Shown piece after piece: positions 1 to 6,499 of a stretch of 9,565 nucleotides of DNA; position 1 is the stretch's first letter, and each line of letters starts with the position of its first letter. Position numbers and translations under genes: made by a program. Where the stretch lies: contig DIKJ01000127.1 of NCBI GenBank assembly GCA_002424525.1, positions 1 through 9,565 on the forward strand, in the 5' to 3' direction. The DNA is from Bacteroidales bacterium UBA5621. Lineage in GTDB: Bacteria; Bacteroidota; Bacteroidia; Bacteroidales; VadinHA17. The notes beneath the pieces are model-generated. The model ran no database searches. It was not told the origin of the DNA and was given only the letters and a program-made list of their open reading frames with translations.

Positions 1-560
1 TTTGAAGCCACCTGATAAACACCGATGAAGCCGAACACTGCGAATAATCCTGCAGAAATCCATTTAATCGTCCGTTCGGGAATGCGTTTCTGCATCACAA
101 CACCCACACCTATCCCGATGCCGTCAGCGATGACCATGCCGAGCGTTGTCCCCATGAGAATATTCAACATATTCTGATACTGAACGGCCAGGCTTATCGT
201 GGCTAGCTGTGTTTTGTCTCCCATCTCAACAAGGAAAAAGGCTATAGCTACCGTCACGGTGGGACCGAAACGGCTTTTACGCTTATCTTCACCTTCCAGT
301 TTATCACCCCGCAGGGTCCAGAGAGCGAAGAAAATAAAGGAGACGGCAGCGATGAGAGAAATGATATCCATGGGGATAATCACGGTTAAAAACTGACCTG
401 CCGCCACGGCGAGGGCATGATTGACCGCCGTTGCCAAGAATACCGCAATAAGAACCTTGTATGCACTATATCTGGTGGCAAATGCCATCGCCAGCAGTTG
501 AGTCTTATCGCCCATCTCAGCCAGGACGACAAATATGAAGGAGGCGATGAATGCTTCCAT
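1..560 (-). CDS. GDT1/TMEM165 (UPF0016) family membrane transporter, 3' end cut by window edge
   Basis: The reading frame starts at the ATG at 558-560 and stays open for 186 codons to the left edge, so the stop lies outside. It is a hydrophobic protein with two copies of the family signature EMGDKTQL, at about residues 15-22 and 112-119. These lie in the first helices of two homologous halves, separated by a charged loop (residues about 84-100, rich in K, R, E and D). This two-repeat plan is diagnostic for GDT1/TMEM165 proteins, which move Mn2+ or Ca2+ across membranes; bacterial members act in Mn2+ export. The family is usually about 190-220 residues, so little is missing. An in-frame TGA lies three codons upstream, which fixes the ATG as the first possible start, although the ribosome site is weak. 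The gene is divergent from the 688 gene. Metal specificity cannot be read from the sequence. Confidence 0.92.
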   Translation of the reverse strand, partial: MEAFIASFIFVVLAEMGDKTQLLAMAFATRYSAYKVLIAVFLATAVNHALAVAAGQFLTVIIPMDIISLIAAVSFIFFALWTLRGDKLEGEDKRKSRFGPTVTVAIAFFLVEMGDKTQLATISLAVQYQNMLNILMGTTLGMVIADGIGIGVGVVMQKRIPERTIKWISAGLFAVFGFIGVYQVAS

Positions 561-613
561 TATCCGTCAATTAGCATAGCGTTATTAGTTCATGTCCCGC
601 GCACAGTATGATA

Positions 614-641
614 TTGATTTACTGAAACAATATGCTATTAT
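614..641 (+). promoter_or_regulatory. Putative sigma70-type promoter for the cyclic-nucleotide-binding-fold gene
   Basis: TTGATT (614-619) and TATTAT (636-641) are separated by 16 nt. They match the -35 at four and the -10 at five of six positions. The start site would fall near 648, about 40 nt before the ATG. The -10 uses the same bases as the opposite-strand -10. A 6-bp inverted repeat, ATATTG (611-616) with CAATAT (628-633), covers the -35 and could be an operator. Confidence 0.45.
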
Positions 642-665
642 ATTTCTACTGTCTTCAAACAGCAA
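636..665 (-). promoter_or_regulatory. Putative sigma70-type promoter for the GDT1-family gene
   Basis: On the minus strand a perfect TATAAT (plus-strand 637-642) is preceded, after a 17-nt spacer, by TTGCTG (660-665), which matches the -35 consensus at three positions. Transcription would start near 630 and leave a leader of about 70 nt before the ATG at 560. The exact -10 and ideal spacing are good support; the -35 is poor. Confidence 0.5.
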
Positions 666-687
666 AAATAAATAAAAGGGGAGGGGC

Positions 688-1197
688 ATGATGATCACAC
701 TGGAGGAACTGAAGGGATTCAGTCTTTTTCAAGGAATGGACAATGGCAGCCTGTCAAAACTAGTTGAACTCTGCCATGTATTTCCAATGCAGGAAGGCGA
801 TAAGCTTTTTGCCGAGGGCACCAGAGCAACAGATGTACATTTTTGCCACAAAGGAATGGTTGATATTGTCATCTGGGTTCGTAAGCCGTGGAACAAGAAT
901 GTCGCCGTTCACCGGGTGCAGCCTGGAGAACTATTTGGATGGTCTGCTCTGGTAGCACCTTATACGTACACTGCATCTGCTGAGTGCGTGGAATCCGGCG
1001 AGGAACTGCGCATCAAAGGCCATGAATTGCTGGCGATTCTGGACAAAGAGCCTTCGATCGGATACACCATCATGAGAAATCTCGGCGCCGAGATCAGTAC
1101 AAGACTGGCACAAACGAGGCAGAGGCTCAGCACGGAACTGCTAACCGGCGGTTCGCAAACAGGTTCAAACACCTGGGGCGAAACAGGGAAGAGGTAA
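688..1197 (+). CDS. Stand-alone cyclic-nucleotide-binding-fold (Crp-like effector domain) protein
   Basis: This 169-residue protein matches the effector half of the CRP/FNR fold. It opens with the usual start (LKGFSLFQGM, residues 9-18), followed by the beta-roll with EGDKLFAEG (36-44) and HKGMVDI (54-60). The phosphate-binding cassette position reads PGELFGWSAL (79-88). After the C-helix (about 117-150) the chain ends in a polar tail; no helix-turn-helix domain follows, so it is unlikely to bind DNA itself. The Arg-Ser pair that holds the cAMP phosphate in CRP is not evident: the matching stretch reads YTYTASA (92-98). The ligand is therefore unknown and may not be a cyclic nucleotide. A strong purine-rich ribosome site (GGGGAGGGG) lies just before two consecutive ATGs at 688 and 691; 691 is an equally possible start. 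It is convergent with the hydrogenase operon and probably transcribed alone. Confidence 0.85.
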   Translation: MMITLEELKGFSLFQGMDNGSLSKLVELCHVFPMQEGDKLFAEGTRATDVHFCHKGMVDIVIWVRKPWNKNVAVHRVQPGELFGWSALVAPYTYTASAECVESGEELRIKGHELLAILDKEPSIGYTIMRNLGAEISTRLAQTRQRLSTELLTGGSQTGSNTWGETGKR

Positions 1198-1210
1198 CGA
1201 CACAACTGTA

Positions 1211-1251
1211 ACTGCGCCAGCAAAGAATTTATCGTTCTTTACCGGCGCAGT
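1211..1251. terminator. Hairpin between convergent genes, possible bidirectional terminator
   Basis: ACTGCGCC (1211-1218) pairs with GGCGCAGT (1244-1251). Inside, AAAGAA (1222-1227) pairs with TTCTTT (1235-1240) around a 7-nt loop, with a 3x3 internal mismatch between the two stems. It sits 14 nt after the stop at 1197 and 8 nt after the mvhA stop, so it could end both transcripts. Neither side has a proper T-tract, so it may act as a 3'-end stabiliser rather than an intrinsic terminator. Confidence 0.5.
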
Positions 1252-1258
1252 CAATAAG

Positions 1259-2716
1259 CTAACGGTTAATCGTTCTTATTATAGTGCGATTCTCATCCCT
1301 TATATTTACCATCAACGGAACCTTCTCAGAGATAGCATGTGTGGCACAGGCGAGACAGGGATCATACGCTCTGAATGCCATCTCCACCATATTTAAGAAT
1401 TCTTCTTTAACATCGGGCCCTTTGACGAATGCCATTGCTGCCTTCTTCACTGAGAGACAGATAGGGGCTGCATTATGTTGAGTGGCAACAATCAGGTTTG
1501 CTCTGGTTAGTATGCCGTTATCATCGGTCTCATAGTGATGAATCAGCGTTCCTCTTGCAGCTTCAACACAGCCAACACCGACCTTCTTCAGCTTCAAATT
1601 CATATTTCGTATATCTTTGCTGGTCAAAAGCGGGTCTCGTGATATCCTCTGCAGATCCTCCGCAGCTTGAAGTGCCTCAATGAGCCTTGCCCAATGAAAC
1701 GCCAGTGTATGATGGCTGGGCTTGCCACCGAGGGTGTTAAACATCTCCTCATAAGCTGCCTGAGCCAGCGGCGTTGCCATACTATCAGCCACATTCAAAC
1801 GGGCAAGTGGACCCACCCGGTATACCGATGTCCCCGCAGCATCATTCAATCCGTTCCAGCCTATCTTTCTCAGATGCGTCAGCTTGATATACGTCCAGGG
1901 CTCAACCCATTCGCCGATATGATCTGCATAATCGTGCGGATCAAACAGGGCAAATTCCTTACCCTGAGGGTCAATCACTTTCAGCTTGCCTTCATAAAAA
2001 TTCACTCTGTTTTTATCATCGACCATACCCATATAATACGTGTTCAGCTTATAGGCATCGTTGAGCACCAGTTTCAAATACGTTTTGTTTGCTACAACTA
2101 CATCCTTAAACAGCTTCAAAGCAAATTGTGCAAACTCGACAGCATCATCGGCAGTCTGCATTATCCATTTCCGTTCTTCCTCGGTGATCCCCCTGGGAAC
2201 ACCACCCGGCAAACCACCCTCCGGGTGAGGCGCTTTGCTGCCGACAAGACGGATGATATCCCTGCATCTCTTTCGTAGATCTATCACCTGTTTCCCGATA
2301 TCCATGCCGACTTTGCCGAGTAAACCGAGAATATTTCTCTCAGCAGGATCAGCACCGGGACCCATTACAAAATCAGGAGCGGCCAGAAAGAAGAAATGAA
2401 TATAGTGATCCTCAATAAAAAAGGCGTTGTAATGGAGCTGCCTGATAAGTTTTGCCGCAGGGGTTGGATCAACGCCATACACGTCGTCAACAGCCTTGGT
2501 CGATGCCATATTATGTGGAGACGGACACACGCCGCAGATGTTCGGTACTATTCGCGGCATCTCCTCAACCGGCCTACCGATACAGAATCGCTCAAATCCC
2601 CTGAGTTCAACGACTTGCCAGTACGCATCTTCAACATTTCCTTTTTTATCCAGAAAAATCTCGATCTTGCCGTGTCCTTCGAGCCTGGTTATGGGATTTA
2701 TCGTTACATTTACCAT
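1259..2716 (-). CDS. mvhA: Group 3c [NiFe]-hydrogenase large subunit (MvhA/VhuA type)
   Basis: This catalytic subunit (485 residues, close to the about 470 of methanogen MvhA) binds the Ni-Fe(CN)2CO centre that splits H2. The N-terminal RLEGHG motif is at 11-16. The first nickel-ligand pair is C61 and C64 in ICGVCPSPH. The second pair is C454 and C457 in DPCLACATH, ending at H460. The 25 residues after H460 are the expected C-terminal extension that a maturation endopeptidase cuts off once nickel is in place; no peptidase or hyp gene is in the window. Cysteine, not selenocysteine, occupies all ligand positions. It is the last gene of the operon. A GAGGAG site lies upstream of the ATG at 2714-2716, and the gap to mvhG is 21 nt. 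Motifs and the neighbouring mvhD and mvhG place it in the cytoplasmic Mvh/Vhu group. The F420-reducing FrhA is the nearest alternative, but no FrhB is present. Confidence 0.95.
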   Translation of the reverse strand: MVNVTINPITRLEGHGKIEIFLDKKGNVEDAYWQVVELRGFERFCIGRPVEEMPRIVPNICGVCPSPHNMASTKAVDDVYGVDPTPAAKLIRQLHYNAFFIEDHYIHFFFLAAPDFVMGPGADPAERNILGLLGKVGMDIGKQVIDLRKRCRDIIRLVGSKAPHPEGGLPGGVPRGITEEERKWIMQTADDAVEFAQFALKLFKDVVVANKTYLKLVLNDAYKLNTYYMGMVDDKNRVNFYEGKLKVIDPQGKEFALFDPHDYADHIGEWVEPWTYIKLTHLRKIGWNGLNDAAGTSVYRVGPLARLNVADSMATPLAQAAYEEMFNTLGGKPSHHTLAFHWARLIEALQAAEDLQRISRDPLLTSKDIRNMNLKLKKVGVGCVEAARGTLIHHYETDDNGILTRANLIVATQHNAAPICLSVKKAAMAFVKGPDVKEEFLNMVEMAFRAYDPCLACATHAISEKVPLMVNIRDENRTIIRTINR

Positions 2717-2737
2717 AGCTATTTCTCCTCAATTATC

Positions 2738-3703
2738 TTATGTGCGTCGCTTTTTTAAACTGGAAGTGGGTAAAGAAAACCTGTAAAGATACCCCGCGAG
2801 GTCATCTATGCTGTCCATAGCCTTTTTCATCTCATCATCATTTTGGACATCAAGCATGGAAGCCAGAGCCGCTATGGTTTTTGCTCCGGCATCTTTGACT
2901 CCCTCCACCGGGCCAAAACAACCACGGCAGGGAATATTGGTCTCAATACAGACTGCACCGCAGCCGTCACGCGTTGCCATCCCCAGGCAAAGCACTCCCT
3001 GTGCCAAAAAACAGGTATCAGGACTGGCTTCGATCTCATGAATTCTTTTCAGTTCTTTGATTGCAATCCTCTGGGGTTTGGTCTTATTACGCTTGCAGCT
3101 ATCGCATAACGCTTTATGCGGTGCCAGCGTCGATCCTTTTGGAGGAAGTTTCCCTTCAAGAACGGCGGTTACCGCATTGGCAATGAGATCAGGTGGAGGA
3201 GGGCATCCGGGGAGATAATAATCAACGTCAATGATCTGATTTAAAGCAAAAACCTGCTCGTAAAAAGCGGGCAACGTTAATTCTTTGCCGTCGACTTTCG
3301 TTTTAACCTGGGGATAATTGCCCTGCGGATTGACCACCGTGGGCGCATCGCGATATACCCAGTTAAATATATCATCTTTCGTCCTGAAATTGGCCATACC
3401 CGGCGTGCCGCCGAAACAGGCACAGGCGCCGAAGGAAAGCACCAGCTTCGATTTCTTTCTGAGCAGTTTTGCCACTTCCTCCTGTTCGGAGTTTCTGACA
3501 TTGCCATTGATGATGCTTAATACAATATCGCCATCGGCCATTTTCTCAAGATGGTGATACTTAAAATCAAGTGCGACCGGCCAAAAGATCACGTCGACCG
3601 CATTGGTTACATCCAGTAAGGCTTCATTCAAATCTACAACCGCCTCATCACAGCCGCCGCAACCGCCAAGCCAGGTAATAGCAACCTTCGGTTTAGCTAC
3701 CAT
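2738..3703 (-). CDS. mvhG: Group 3c [NiFe]-hydrogenase small subunit (MvhG/VhuG type)
   Basis: This electron-transfer subunit (321 residues from the chosen start) carries the Fe-S clusters that take electrons from the NiFe site. Ligands for the proximal [4Fe-4S] cluster are visible: C15 and C18 in GGCGGCDE, C94 in GACACFGGTPG and C167 in LPGCPPPP. The C-terminal half has a further set, C200, C203, C231, C239, C248, C252, C259 and C262, enough for two more [4Fe-4S] clusters, as in MvhG/FrhG. There is no Tat signal, which fits a cytoplasmic enzyme. I chose the ATG at 3701-3703 because GAGGAG (3712-3717) lies 8 nt upstream and the protein then begins VAKPKVAITWLGG, the normal start of the fold. 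An in-frame ATG at 3736 would add 11 residues and overlap the mvhD stop, but it lacks its own ribosome site. The last dozen residues are basic and polar and show no family motif. Confidence 0.94.
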   Translation of the reverse strand: MVAKPKVAITWLGGCGGCDEAVVDLNEALLDVTNAVDVIFWPVALDFKYHHLEKMADGDIVLSIINGNVRNSEQEEVAKLLRKKSKLVLSFGACACFGGTPGMANFRTKDDIFNWVYRDAPTVVNPQGNYPQVKTKVDGKELTLPAFYEQVFALNQIIDVDYYLPGCPPPPDLIANAVTAVLEGKLPPKGSTLAPHKALCDSCKRNKTKPQRIAIKELKRIHEIEASPDTCFLAQGVLCLGMATRDGCGAVCIETNIPCRGCFGPVEGVKDAGAKTIAALASMLDVQNDDEMKKAMDSIDDLAGYLYRFSLPTSSLKKRRT

Positions 3704-3711
3704 TTCTGTTT

Positions 3712-3717
3712 CTCCTC
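3712..3717 (-). promoter_or_regulatory. Ribosome binding site that decides the mvhG start
   Basis: GAGGAG on the minus strand lies 8 nt before the ATG at 3703. It falls inside the longer frame that opens at 3736, so it argues for the shorter protein. Confidence 0.7.
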
Positions 3718-3732
3718 TTTTGGTTCCATATT

Positions 3733-4128
3733 TCATACCATTTTCACGGGGCCCAGCTTTTTAATAGTATCGCTCATATTTTTCACCAGTCCGGGAATTT
3801 TTTTGCCTTCGGGATCAAGGGACATCTCCATTCTCACTCTGGACGGGTCGATGCCGCAGGCATCCAGCAGCTTCTGCAGCAGGAGAATTCTTTTTTTCGA
3901 TTCCGCGTTTCCGTCCTGATAATGACATTCACCGGCAGGGCAACCCAGGATAAGAACTCCATCGGCTCCGTGTTTGAAAGCGTCGAGCACATGAGTAGCA
4001 TCCACTTTTCCACTGCAGATAATCGGTATCCAATTTTTTATCTGAGCCGAGAGCGCATGCTGATCACCCAGATACCCCCATCCGAATCGGCAGGAAAAAC
4101 ATACCAGTTTTGGTTCAAAGTCGCTCAT
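3733..4128 (-). CDS. mvhD: MvhD-type [2Fe-2S] subunit linking hydrogenase to a flavoprotein
   Basis: This 131-residue protein matches the MvhD/VhuD family, the small iron-sulfur subunit that joins MvhAG to HdrA in methanogens. Family marks are the CSG of the IICSGKVDATHVL block (C38), the glycine-rich FKHGADGVLILGCPAGECHY (51-70, C63 and C68) and a C-terminal basic helix. The N-terminal cysteine motif is unusual. Family members typically have a C-x-x-C motif such as CNWCSY, but here the text reads VCFSCRFGWGYLGD, with C10 and C13 and a glycine where the second cysteine of CNWC would fall. Cluster ligands may therefore be arranged differently. A GAGGAG site precedes the ATG at 4126-4128. The stop TGA overlaps the alternative upstream ATG of mvhG as ATGA, so translation may be coupled. 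The gap from the flavoprotein stop is 17 nt. Confidence 0.92.
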   Translation of the reverse strand: MSDFEPKLVCFSCRFGWGYLGDQHALSAQIKNWIPIICSGKVDATHVLDAFKHGADGVLILGCPAGECHYQDGNAESKKRILLLQKLLDACGIDPSRVRMEMSLDPEGKKIPGLVKNMSDTIKKLGPVKMV

Positions 4129-4145
4129 TTCTTCTCCTCAAAGCG

Positions 4146-5939
4146 TCACGAAAGAGATTCGTAGACGTTAGCTATTCTTTCGTACGTAGTATCGTCGACC
4201 ATTTTTCTTGCCTCTGAGGGGCAGGCAGCTACGCACATACCGCAGGATTTGCACTTGAACATATCCGTTGCCGACGTAATCTTTCCATCCCTATCCAACA
4301 AATGAGCTGAAGCATAATTGCAGACATACACGCACATGCCACAGCCGCTACATTTTTCCTCATCAACCTCGACAGCATATAAAGATTTCTCAAAACCGAT
4401 GGAGATACACGCCTTGCAAGAGACGCAGGGGCCGCAGGTCACACACCGTTTAGCCTCCTCTATAGCTTCTGGTAAAGTAAGGCCTCTCTCAAATAGTCGG
4501 AAATGCATGCGTTTCTCAGGGGGTATCCAGACGACTTCAGTCGGCGTCTTATATGAGTTTCGTAGCGGGATATCGAATTTCTCGTAATCCCTCTTCCTGC
4601 CATCCCTCATATTGAGACCCCGTAAATGGCGGTGAATGGACTCGGCTGCCTCCATCCCTTCCTTCATTGCCTCAACCATAAATCCTATCTTCCTGACATC
4701 GCCGCCGATAAATACCGTTTCTTTTTTAAGGCTTTGCAGCGTAAAAGGGTCCACCGCTAGCCTGCCTCTCCCATCCAGAAGGCCCTCCTTCTGTAAAAAG
4801 ATACGGTCAGGCATCTGTCCCACAGCAACGATGAGTATATCCCCGTTTAGTTCGATACAATCAGAGCAATCGAATTTTGGATTGAAACCTTTCTCATCAA
4901 ACACGCTGGTGCATTTAGGGCAATCGATTCCTTTGAACCTTCCGCCTTCACCGATAATCTTGCGCACGCCTCGTGAGTGAACTATCTTTATCCCCTCCTC
5001 CCAGGCGCCCGTAATCTCTTCTTCGTCAGCAGGTATACCGTCCCGTGACGTTTTATCCTCAGATTCCAAGGCGACTACTGTCACGTCACCCCCAAGCCGC
5101 CGTGCCGTTCTGGCAACATCAAAAGCCACATTGCCACCGCCGATAACGACAACCCTCTGCTTATCAAAATAGTCTGCCATGATATTGCCATGGCTAACCT
5201 CATACAGAAAGGTATTGCCATACATTACCCCTGAAAGATCCTGACCGTCGACAACTTCCCCGTCAAAAGTCAACGCTCTGGAATACGGAGTGCCTTTGGC
5301 CGTAAAAATAGCCTTATATCCATCAATTCTCAATCGGTCGAACGTGAGCTTGCCCTGTCCGATTTGCGCGCCATATTTGACATCAATACCGGCAATTCTG
5401 ACCAGATTATCGAGTGTAGCCTGTAATGTATGCGCGGGCAGCCGGTATTCCGGTATCAACCATAGCGCTCCGCCCAGGCGATCAGAGGATTCGAATATAG
5501 TCGGCTTGTATCCTTTCTTGCTTAGAATATAGGCACACATCAAGCCGGCCGGTCCCCCACCCATTATAGCCACACTCTCTTTATCTTTAACTATGTTGAG
5601 CTCTTCTTTTTCATAGAGCGGATCCGTGTAATAGTCAGATAAAAATCGCTTCAGCAGTCTCCTCCGGATAGCTCCGCCCTTTGTTTTATAGTTACACTCC
5701 AGTTCACACAGCCCGCAAATATAACCGCAGACGAGAAAAAAGGGGTTTTTCTCCCAGAGGTAATCACCTATCTGCATGATCCCCTGCTTCGCCAAATACA
5801 TATCATCCGGGAGCAGGGAAATGAGAACATTCGTTCGCTGAATATCCTCATTAATGGGGCACTTAATCTGACAGGGGGGTAAAAGTTGTTTTATTGCATC
5901 CTCAACATGTGCACCACCTCCACTGTTCGTTTGCCACAT
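4146..5939 (-). CDS. GltD/NfnL-like FAD/NAD(P)-binding iron-sulfur flavoprotein of the hydrogenase operon
   Basis: This 597-residue oxidoreductase has three parts. An N-terminal Fe-S domain of the GltD/NfnL/dihydropyrimidine-dehydrogenase type carries C23 and C27, then C71, C75, C78 and C82, followed by the typical AIRRRLLKRF (90-99). Next come an FAD Rossmann motif (IMGGGPAGLM, 125-134, then GGALWLIPEYRLP) and a nested NAD(P) motif (VVVIGGGNVAFDVARTARRL, 263-282), closed by VAVGQ (371-375) and IGGDV (411-415). The C-terminus has five evenly spaced cysteines (C499, C502, C505, C508, C511) and two [4Fe-4S] ferredoxin motifs (C530-C540 and C563-C573). The arginines that usually grip the NADP phosphate (YRR) are replaced by ALESEDK (290-296), which favours NAD. 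An extra pair of CxxC motifs, C340/C343 and C358/C361, lies in the nucleotide domain. AAGGAGG (5946-5952) sits 6 nt before the ATG. As first gene of the mvhDGA operon it takes the place HdrA has elsewhere. It is not a glutamate synthase subunit: no gltB-type gene is near. Confidence 0.9.
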   Translation of the reverse strand: MWQTNSGGGAHVEDAIKQLLPPCQIKCPINEDIQRTNVLISLLPDDMYLAKQGIMQIGDYLWEKNPFFLVCGYICGLCELECNYKTKGGAIRRRLLKRFLSDYYTDPLYEKEELNIVKDKESVAIMGGGPAGLMCAYILSKKGYKPTIFESSDRLGGALWLIPEYRLPAHTLQATLDNLVRIAGIDVKYGAQIGQGKLTFDRLRIDGYKAIFTAKGTPYSRALTFDGEVVDGQDLSGVMYGNTFLYEVSHGNIMADYFDKQRVVVIGGGNVAFDVARTARRLGGDVTVVALESEDKTSRDGIPADEEEITGAWEEGIKIVHSRGVRKIIGEGGRFKGIDCPKCTSVFDEKGFNPKFDCSDCIELNGDILIVAVGQMPDRIFLQKEGLLDGRGRLAVDPFTLQSLKKETVFIGGDVRKIGFMVEAMKEGMEAAESIHRHLRGLNMRDGRKRDYEKFDIPLRNSYKTPTEVVWIPPEKRMHFRLFERGLTLPEAIEEAKRCVTCGPCVSCKACISIGFEKSLYAVEVDEEKCSGCGMCVYVCNYASAHLLDRDGKITSATDMFKCKSCGMCVAACPSEARKMVDDTTYERIANVYESLS

Positions 5940-6072
5940 AGTGTACCTCCTTCTTTCGCTGTACTAATGAAAACGCCTACTCTGTTTTCCCACAGGCAAC
6001 ATCCCAGATAGTAGTCCCATTCAAATTTTTATCGCAGGAATAGCCCTCTACTTCTGAAAAAAAGCTGGGGAA
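5940..6072. other. Intergenic gap between receiver gene and hydrogenase operon
   Basis: This 133-nt stretch separates the last receiver gene from the flavoprotein gene on the same strand. Apart from the ribosome site at 5946-5952 I see no convincing promoter boxes. A run of seven T (minus strand) occurs soon after the receiver stop, but no stable stem precedes it, so I cannot say whether the operon is transcribed separately or read through from upstream. Confidence 0.5.
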
Positions 6073-6453
6073 CTAAAAACCTTTTCGCTCCAAGTGGGTT
6101 TTTACTTTACCGAGCAATTCTTTCGTAACTGCGGATTTCATAACGTATTCGTCGACCTCGAACGGGAACGGCTGCCCCATGTCCCCGCCGGAGAAACTGG
6201 AAACCGCTATGATCGGTATTTTGGAGAGTATGGGATCTTTTCTTAATTCATCCGCAGTAAGGAATCCGTCTTCCTCGGGCATGATGATGTCCAATAACAT
6301 CAGGTCAGGGTTTTCTGTTTTCGCTTTGGCAACGCCTTCTTTGCCGTTATACGCTACAACTACATCGTACGATTCTCCTTGCAACAGAGTCTTGACCACA
6401 TCTACAAAATCATGGTCATCATCCACTACCAGTATTTTAGCTTTCCTTGTCAT
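6073..6453 (-). CDS. Single-domain response regulator (CheY-like receiver)
   Basis: The whole 126-residue protein is one receiver domain. The acidic pocket is D11, D12 and D13 (VVDDDHD), the phosphoacceptor is D55 in LLDIIMPEEDG, the switch hydroxyl is S85 in IIAVSS, and the conserved lysine is K106 in YVMKSAV. All essential residues are present, so it should be phosphorylated. There is no output domain; it must act by binding a partner or relaying phosphate. An AAGGAGG site precedes the ATG at 6451-6453. It is third in a minus-strand series after the kinase and another receiver, 46 nt from that gene, which supports a shared transcript. It is the gene nearest the hydrogenase operon. The cognate kinase is probably the neighbour, by position only. 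Confidence 0.93.
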   Translation of the reverse strand: MTRKAKILVVDDDHDFVDVVKTLLQGESYDVVVAYNGKEGVAKAKTENPDLMLLDIIMPEEDGFLTADELRKDPILSKIPIIAVSSFSGGDMGQPFPFEVDEYVMKSAVTKELLGKVKTHLERKGF

Positions 6454-6499
6454 GTTGAACCTCCTTATCCATAAAGTTTATTCAAGATTAACATATAGC

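Noticed and set aside
561..630. Mn2+ riboswitch (yybP-ykoY) in the leader of the GDT1-family gene
   Set aside because: This riboswitch often controls UPF0016 genes, so I looked for it, but the predicted leader is only about 70 nt and lacks the conserved GGGGAGUA-type and paired loop motifs.
1259..1420. Selenocysteine version of the hydrogenase large subunit
   Set aside because: The C-terminal nickel motif reads DPCLACATH with cysteine codons and no in-frame TGA.
1667..2278. A 203-codon open frame on the plus strand opposite mvhA
   Set aside because: It lies wholly antisense to a well-conserved hydrogenase gene, its product resembles no family, and it has no ribosome site; it is a by-product of the codon use of mvhA.
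4146..5939. Glutamate synthase small subunit (GltD)
   Set aside because: The fold is shared, but the C-terminal double ferredoxin, the non-NADPH motif and its place in a hydrogenase operon without a large subunit argue against glutamate synthesis.
6050..6072. Intrinsic terminator after the last receiver gene (seven T on the minus strand)
   Set aside because: No stable stem precedes the T-run, so it does not meet the usual pattern.
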